Positions 58,766 to 64,000 of a DNA stretch of 64,000 bases are shown piece by piece (within the stretch, counting starts at the first letter, position 1; the number at the start of each line of letters is the position of its first letter). The notes beneath the pieces were generated by a model. The model did no database searches and was not told the DNA's origin. It worked only from the letters and a program-made list of their open reading frames with translations. The stretch lies in assembly GCA_963748545.1 (NCBI GenBank), contig CAVVJO010000006.1, positions 71,990-135,989 of the forward strand. The letters are read 5' to 3'. The position numbers and the translations under genes were made by a program. This DNA comes from Roseiarcus sp963748545 (GTDB lineage Bacteria > Pseudomonadota > Alphaproteobacteria > Rhizobiales > Beijerinckiaceae).

Positions 58766-60038
58766 ATGCAGAACGATCCTCTGACGCACGGTCTTCGGGA
58801 AAGGACGGCTCCGACCGCGCCCGCGACGGCGCCGCTCATGGCCGACGTCAAGGCCGACGTCGCGGTGGTCGGATGCGGGTACGCCGGACTTCGGCGGCCC
58901 TCCATCTCGCGGAAGGCGGCGCGAAGGTCGCCGCGCTCGAAGCGGTCGAGGTCGGATACGGCGGGGCAGGGCGCAATGTCGGGCTCGTCAATGCGGGGAT
59001 GTGGGTTCTGCCGAACGACATGATCAAGGCGCTCGGCGCCGACTACGGCGAGCGCGCGCTCGACCTACTCGGAAACGCGCCGGCCGCGGTCTGGGAGATG
59101 ATCGCCAGGCGCGGAATCGATTGCGATCCCGTGCACAATGGCACGCTCCATTGCGCCGTCGGCCGCGCCGGCGCCGGCGAGATCGCCGAGCGCGCTCGCC
59201 AGTGGGCGCGCGCGGCGCGCCTGTGAAACCGCTCTCGTCGAAGAGACGGCGCGGCGGGTCGGCTCGGCCGCCTATCCGGCGCGCTCCTCGACATGCGCGC
59301 CGGCACGATCCAGCCGCTCGGCTACGTCCGCGGCCTCGCCCGGGCGGCGATCGGAGCGGCGCGGCGATCCATACGCAAAGCGCGGTCCGGATGGCCGAGC
59401 GGCGGCCGGGGCTGGCGGCTCGCGACGGATAGAGGGTCGGTTCGGCCGACTGGGTCATCGTCGCGACCCACGCTACGGCGGGCGCCCTGGCCGCAGCCTC
59501 GGCGCGAGCAGATCCATCTGCCCTATTTCAATTTCGCGACGCCGCCGTTGAGCGCCGAGCTCCAGGCCGCGATCCTGCCTGGCCGCGAAGGCTGCTGGGA
59601 CACGAAATCCATCTTGAGCTCGTTCCGGCGCGATCGCGCCGGGCGGCTTGTTTTCGGCAGCGTCGGCGCGCTGCGCGGGACGGGGCTCGCCATCCACGAA
59701 GCCTGGGCGAGACGGGCGCTTCGAAAGCTCTTTCCGCGCATCGGCAAGGTCGTGTTCGAAGCGCAATGGTACGGGATGATCGGCATGACGCGCGACGCCG
59801 TGCCGCGCTTCCACCGCCTTGACGACCGGGTGGTCGCCTTCTGCGGTTACAACGGCCGCGGCATCGGGCCGGAATTGTATTCGGCCGCACGCTTGCCGAC
59901 CATGTCCTCGGACGATTGGCGGAAAAGGACCTGCCGCTGCCGGTCACGGCGCCGGGTTCTCCTGCGTTGCCAAGTCTTCGCGAGGCCTATTACGAGGCGG
60001 GCGCGCAGATCGCGCACGCAGCGGGCGCGTGGATGTGA
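58766..60038 (+). CDS. DadA/GlpO-like FAD-dependent oxidoreductase, frame broken
   Basis: Pieces in all three frames: DVAVVGCGYAGL and LHLAEGGAKVAALEAVEVGY (FAD site), GGAGRNVGLVNAGMWVLPND, IARRGIDCDPVHNGTLHCAV, YPGALLDMRAG-type segment, DWVIVATHA-type segment, then LVFGSVGALRGTGLAIHEAW, WYGMIGMTRDAVPRFHRLDD and FCGYNGRGIGPELYSAARL, ending REAYYEAGAQIAHAAGAWM. This order matches family PF01266 (amino-acid or sarcosine-type oxidases/dehydrogenases). At least five shifts between 58,880 and 59,935. Substrate unknown; it is divergent from the CoA transferase. Confidence 0.82.
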
Positions 60039-60235
60039 AGGCGACGCGTTGGTCTCGATGTCCGCCGCCTGGGCGCCGGCGGGGAACGTCTATGTTTCAG
60101 AACGCATAGTAAATCGGATGAATGATTTTCGGCGGACCTAGGACATTGCAAGGCGGTCTTAAGACCGCGGCCCAACTCGGCCCGGTCTATCGTCCACTTG
60201 ATTAGAAACGCGGTCCGGCGCCAAATGTCCTCGCC

Positions 60236-60874
60236 ATGAAGATCTTGGTTGTCGACGATCATCCCGTTGTCCGCGAGGGACTCGCCACGCTGCTGCGGCA
60301 GATCGGGCCGGACGCCGCCGTCCTCGAAGCCTGCGACGCCGAGCAGGCTCTGATGCTGGTGGCTCAGCATCCCGATCTCGACGTCGTCGTCCTGGACATC
60401 GTGATGCCGGGCCTGGACGGGCTTGCGGCCATCGGCGAGTTCGGCCGGGTGCGCGCGGAATTGCCGGTCATCGTGCTGTCCTCTTCCGAGGACGCCCAGA
60501 CCGTGCGTCAGGCTCTGGCGTTGGGCGCGCTCGGCTATGTCCCGAAATCCGCCAGCCGCCGCACCCTGCTGTCTGCCATTTGGCTCGTTGTCAGCGGGGA
60601 GCTCTACGTGCCTGCGCTGGTCCTGAACGACGCCCCGACCCCGCAGGCGCCGACGCTCTCGGTCGAGGCGACCCGCGGCGCGTCGCCGCTCACCGATCGT
60701 CAACTCGCTGTCCTGCGCTTGATCGCCGAGGGGCGGACGAACACGTCGATCGCGTTCGACCTCGGCCTTTCGGAGAAAACGGTGAAGGCGCACATCACCG
60801 CGATCTTCAAGGCCCTGAATGTGTTCAACCGCACCCAAGCCGCGGCGGCGGCTCGGGACGGCGGCCTCATCTGA
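60236..60874 (+). CDS. NarL/LuxR-type response regulator
   Basis: 212 residues. Receiver domain (~1-120) with acidic pocket in ILVVDDHPVVREGL, phosphoacceptor Asp in VVVLDIVMPGLDGLAA and Lys in LGYVPKSASRRTLL; LuxR helix-turn-helix (~145-210) LTDRQLAVLRLIAEGRTNTS and LGLSEKTVKAHITAIFKAL. Its stop codon overlaps the convergent hybrid kinase gene by eight bases, so the two are likely one signalling pair. Confidence 0.92.
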   Translation: MKILVVDDHPVVREGLATLLRQIGPDAAVLEACDAEQALMLVAQHPDLDVVVLDIVMPGLDGLAAIGEFGRVRAELPVIVLSSSEDAQTVRQALALGALGYVPKSASRRTLLSAIWLVVSGELYVPALVLNDAPTPQAPTLSVEATRGASPLTDRQLAVLRLIAEGRTNTSIAFDLGLSEKTVKAHITAIFKALNVFNRTQAAAAARDGGLI

Positions 60875-62691
60875 GGATCGGGGGCGCCTCCTCGACCCGG
60901 CCGGCCCGTCTCGCTCTCGCCATCAGGTTGACGATCGCCGCACGCAACTTGGCGTTGGGGACGGGCTTGTGCATCAGCAGAAGGCCGCTCGCCTGCGCCT
61001 CCGCGAGGCGGTCGGGCGCCGTGTCCCCTGTGATCAGGATCGCGGGGATGGCTTTGCTGCACTGGGCGCGCAGCCGCTCGACGAGCGTGACGCCGTTCTC
61101 GCCATCCCGAAGGCGATAGTCGCAGATGATGAGCGCCGGCGTTACGGGGCGCGCGGAGAGGCGGGCGATCGCCTCGTCGCCGGAGCCGACCGCGATCACC
61201 TCGTGCCCCCACCCCGACAAGAGGCTGAGCGTGGCCTCACGGATCGCCGCCTCGTCGTCGATGACGAGGATGAGGCCCTGAGTTCGGAACGCCCAAGGGC
61301 GTCTCCGGGGACGGCTCGGCGATCAGCGATCCGGCCTCCGCAATCGGGACCGTCACCTCGAAGCAGGACCCCCGCCCCGGCTGGGAACGCAAGGCGAGTT
61401 TGCAATCCAGCAAATCGGTCAGGCGGCGGACGATGGCGAGCCCAAGGCCCAGGCCCTTCGTTCGGTCGCGCTCGGAGTTGCCGAGCTGGAAATACTCCTG
61501 GAACACGCGCTCCTGCTGTTCGAGCGGAATTCCGCGGCCCGTGTCCCAGACCTGCAACGACAGGGCCGGCCCGCGGCGGCGGCAGCCGACCACGATCCGT
61601 CCGCGATCGGTGTAGCGCACGGCGTTGGACACGAGATTGCGCACAATCCGTTCGATCAGGACCGGGTCGGACAGGACGATGGGCGCAGGGCGCCCGCACG
61701 AGGAAGACGCCTTTCTCCTTGGCTTCTTCGCGGTATTCGCGGCAGATGCGATCGAGTATGGGCCCGATGGCGAACGCCCTTCGTTGCACGGCCACGACCC
61801 CCGCATCGAGGCGCGAAATGTCGAGCAAGGCAGAGAAAAGACCGTCAATGGCGGTGGTCGACGCCTCGATCTGCTCGACAATTCGCCGGCCTTCGGGCGG
61901 CAGGGAAACGCCATGCAGGGCGCCGACGAAAATTCCCAGCGCGTGGACAGGTTGCCGAAGATCGTAATCCCGCGGCGAGAAAGGCCGACTTGGCGCGATT
62001 GGCCTGTTCGGCGATCTCCCTTTGCCGCTCCGCGATTTCCTTCTGCCTCTGTAGGCCCGCCGCCAGTTCCTCGGTTCGGATTCGCAGGCGAACGACTGCG
62101 TGAACGACCGGTTGGTGGTGATGGCGAGGCCCCCAAGGCCACTGATGAAGACCAGCATCAGGATGCAGCTCACGCGCTGGAGCGGCTCGTCGGAGCCGGC
62201 GCTGACGATCGTGAACGGAATTGTGGCGGGGAGTAACAAGGCGAAGAAGGCCGGCAGATACGGGCCGAAAGCGACCATCGCGCCCTCGGCCACGGCAAGG
62301 GTCACAAGCAGCACGAGAAGCTCGACGTCGAACCGGCCTACGGTCCCGAGCCCGATCGGGGCCCAACCCCAGGCGATCCCCTCCGCAAGCGCGATCGCGG
62401 TAAACCACGCCCGCCAGCCCCGCCATCGGGCGCGGTCCTTCGGAGCTTGCCGATATGCGGCCCAGAGGACCATGTGGGCGCGGCGCAACCGACGACGCCG
62501 GCGCTCCAGGCGAGCCCCGTGTCGGCTTTGACCAATCCGTAGCGCCACAGGGCGACGACAAGCACAAACGACGCGATCGCGGCCGATCCATTCGGACCGG
62601 GACGGCGTCGAACACGGCGTCGATTTGCGCCGTCGAAACCGTCGATCCATATCCGCGGTTTCGGACGCCTCGCCGTGATCGCTGGATCCAT
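60867..62691 (-). CDS. Membrane hybrid histidine kinase with a receiver domain, frame broken
   Basis: From ATG 62689-62691 a hydrophobic N-terminal region of about six helices (for example SAAIASFVLVVALWRYGLVK, LLVLLVTLAVAEGAMVAFGP and FFALLLPATIPFTIVSAG), a coiled-coil linker (RQKEIAERQREIAEQANRAK), a HisKA domain (DLRQPVHALGIFVGAL), the ATPase domain (VRNLVSNAVRYTDRGRIVVG, VWDTGRGIPLEQQERVFQEY, KGLGLGLAIVRRLTDLLDCK) and a C-terminal receiver (LIICDYRLRDGENGVTLVER). Frame shifts are frequent; one falls exactly where the phosphoacceptor His should be (~61,970). The pattern resembles kinases paired with NarL regulators. Confidence 0.85.
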
Positions 62692-62893
62692 CCGTAAACG
62701 CCATGCTCGCCCGGGGGGCGGTCAATCTATCATTGGGGACCGGGGAATGGGAATTGGCGCCTTTCGCCTCGCCCCCGGGGTCAAGGAGGGTTCGCGCCAC
62801 GACCTTAAGTCGCATGGCTTTTTGCGAACGCCCGGCGACAGTTCCGCGGCTTTGCGATAAGGGATTTCCCGAATTGAAAGGATTCTGACGGCC

Positions 62894-64000
62894 ATGACCG
62901 AACGCGCTGAACAAACCTATCTCGGACTCGACATCGGGACGTCCTCGGTGAAGGCGCTGCTGGTGGACGCGGACCAGCGCGTCGTCGCCGAGGCCTCCCC
63001 GTCGCTGAGCGTCTCGCGCCCCCGCCCGCTGTGGAGCGAGCAGGACCCGGACGACTGGGTGCTCGGCGTCGAGGCCGGGGTCGCGGCGATCGCGCCGAGG
63101 CGCCGGAGGCGTTCTGTCGGCTCGCCGGGATCGGCCTCTCCGGGCAGATGCACGGGGCGACGCTGCTCGACGCGCATGACAAGCCGCTCCGCCCGGCGAT
63201 CCTGTGGAACGACGGCCGCTCGTTCGCCGAATGCGCGGAACTCAAGCGCCGCGTTCCAGAGGTCGAGAAAATCACCGGAAACCTGGTGATGCCGGGGTTC
63301 ACCGCGCCGAAGATGCTGTGGGTCGCCGCTCACGAGCCGGAGATCGCCAAGGCGACGAAGCGCGTGCTGCTCCCCAAGGATTACGTGCGCCTGCGGCTCT
63401 CGGGCGAAGCGGTGTCGGAGATGTCCGACGCGTCGGGAACGTCGTGGCTCGACGTCGGCAAGCGCCGATGGGACGAGCCTGCTCGAGGCCACCGGGCTCA
63501 CGCTCGCCGCCATGCAGAATCTCGTCGAGGGGTCCGAGGTCTCGGCTCATCTTTCGCCTGCCGTCGCCAAGGCCTGGGGCCTCGACGGCCGCAAGATCCC
63601 GATCGCGGGCGGCGGGGGCGACAATGCGGCCTCCGCCATCGGCGTCGGCGCGACCGAGGCCGAGGCGGGCTTCGTCTCGCTCGGCACCTCGGGCGTCGTG
63701 TTCTCGGTCACCGACCGCTACGTCAGCCTGCCCGAGCGCACGCTTCGCCTTGCCACGCGCTGCCGAACCGCTGGCATGACGGTCTGTCGGTGATGTTGTG
63801 GGCGGCATCCTCGCTCGCCTGGATCGCCGCCGTCCTTGGGCGCGAGGACGAGGTCGGCGCGCTGGTGTCGGCGGCGCAGGCCTTCGCGCAATCGAAGGCG
63901 GCCGTCGCCGCGGCGCCGGTGTTCCTGCCCTATCTCAGCGGCGAGCGCACCCCGCACAACGACGCCGAGGCGACCGGCATGTTCGCGGGCCTTCGCGCCA
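62894..64000 (+). CDS. xylB: Xylulokinase, partial and frame broken
   Basis: Starts MTERAEQTYLGLDIGTSSVK, the FGGY phosphate-1 motif; then, in changing frames, GIGLSGQMHGATLLDAHDKP, ILWNDGRSFAECAELKRRV, MPGFTAPKMLWVAAHEPEIA, LPKDYVRLRLSGEAVSEMSD, GGGGDNAASAIGVGATEAEA and FLPYLSGERTPHNDAEATG. It runs off the window end. Shifts near 63,105, 63,470 and 63,755. GQMHG and LSGERTPHND are typical of D-xylulose kinase rather than glycerol kinase. Confidence 0.88.

Overview
The window is GC-rich DNA with alphaproteobacterial gene content, most likely a member of the Hyphomicrobiales (Rhizobiales) close to Beijerinckiaceae or Methylocystaceae. The signs are an RpoH promoter of the CTTG-N18-CYTATNTNNG form before dnaK, a BrnTA module, DUF6894, DUF4239 and PmtA-type genes, and PEP carboxylase close to a CoA-ester lyase and a class I fumarase. 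The last group hints at, but does not prove, C1 (serine-cycle-like) or C4-acid metabolism. No rRNA, CRISPR array, prophage or insertion sequence was seen.

Layout. 0-2 kb: the end of a methyltransferase and two tiny peptides with double-glycine leaders. 2-10 kb: two tRNAs, rlmB, ppc, a DUF4239 membrane protein, fumarase and CoA-ester lyase. 10-15 kb: a gene-poor kilobase, then a LysR regulator divergent from an AhpD-like/GST pair, and an aminotransferase. 15-20.5 kb: brnTA, cueR and copA copper export, and a marR/MFS drug-efflux unit. 20.5-33.8 kb: mscL, dnaK-dnaJ, pmtA-pyrF-DUF1330-dapB, a Bax-inhibitor-1 protein, and emrAB divergent from tetR. 33.8-43.4 kb: vsr-dcm, glk, a UbiA prenyltransferase, an APH-like protein, a Tat-exported flavin amine oxidase with its own cytochrome c, a phytochelatin synthase and folC. 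43.4-49.3 kb: phoU, then a corrinoid protein/DUF1638/reductive-activase operon, a nitrilase-family amidase and an FMN reductase. 49.3-64 kb: SDR-MaoC, dihydroorotase, ygfZ, a PEP-CTERM fragment, SPFH-NfeD, a universal stress protein, superoxide dismutase, a LOG-type protein, a CaiB-family CoA transferase, a DadA-like oxidoreductase, a response regulator convergent with a hybrid histidine kinase, and the start of xylulokinase.

Sequence quality. About two dozen genes are broken by single-base insertions or deletions, concentrated at 22.9-33 kb, 49.4-51.2 kb and 54.4-63.8 kb. They include essential genes (dnaK, pyrF, dapB, folC) whose full protein can be read by stitching frames, so consensus error is much more likely than gene decay. 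Such genes are given as one CDS with the breaks noted.

Most notable: (i) the paired double-glycine peptides; (ii) palindromic repeat elements that contribute to protein-coding sequence in copA and at the start of the DUF1638 gene; (iii) a methyl-corrinoid operon without a methyltransferase gene nearby; (iv) the flavin oxidase/cytochrome c pair; (v) several well-formed operator palindromes matched to adjacent regulators (BrnA, CueR, MarR, TetR, LysR).
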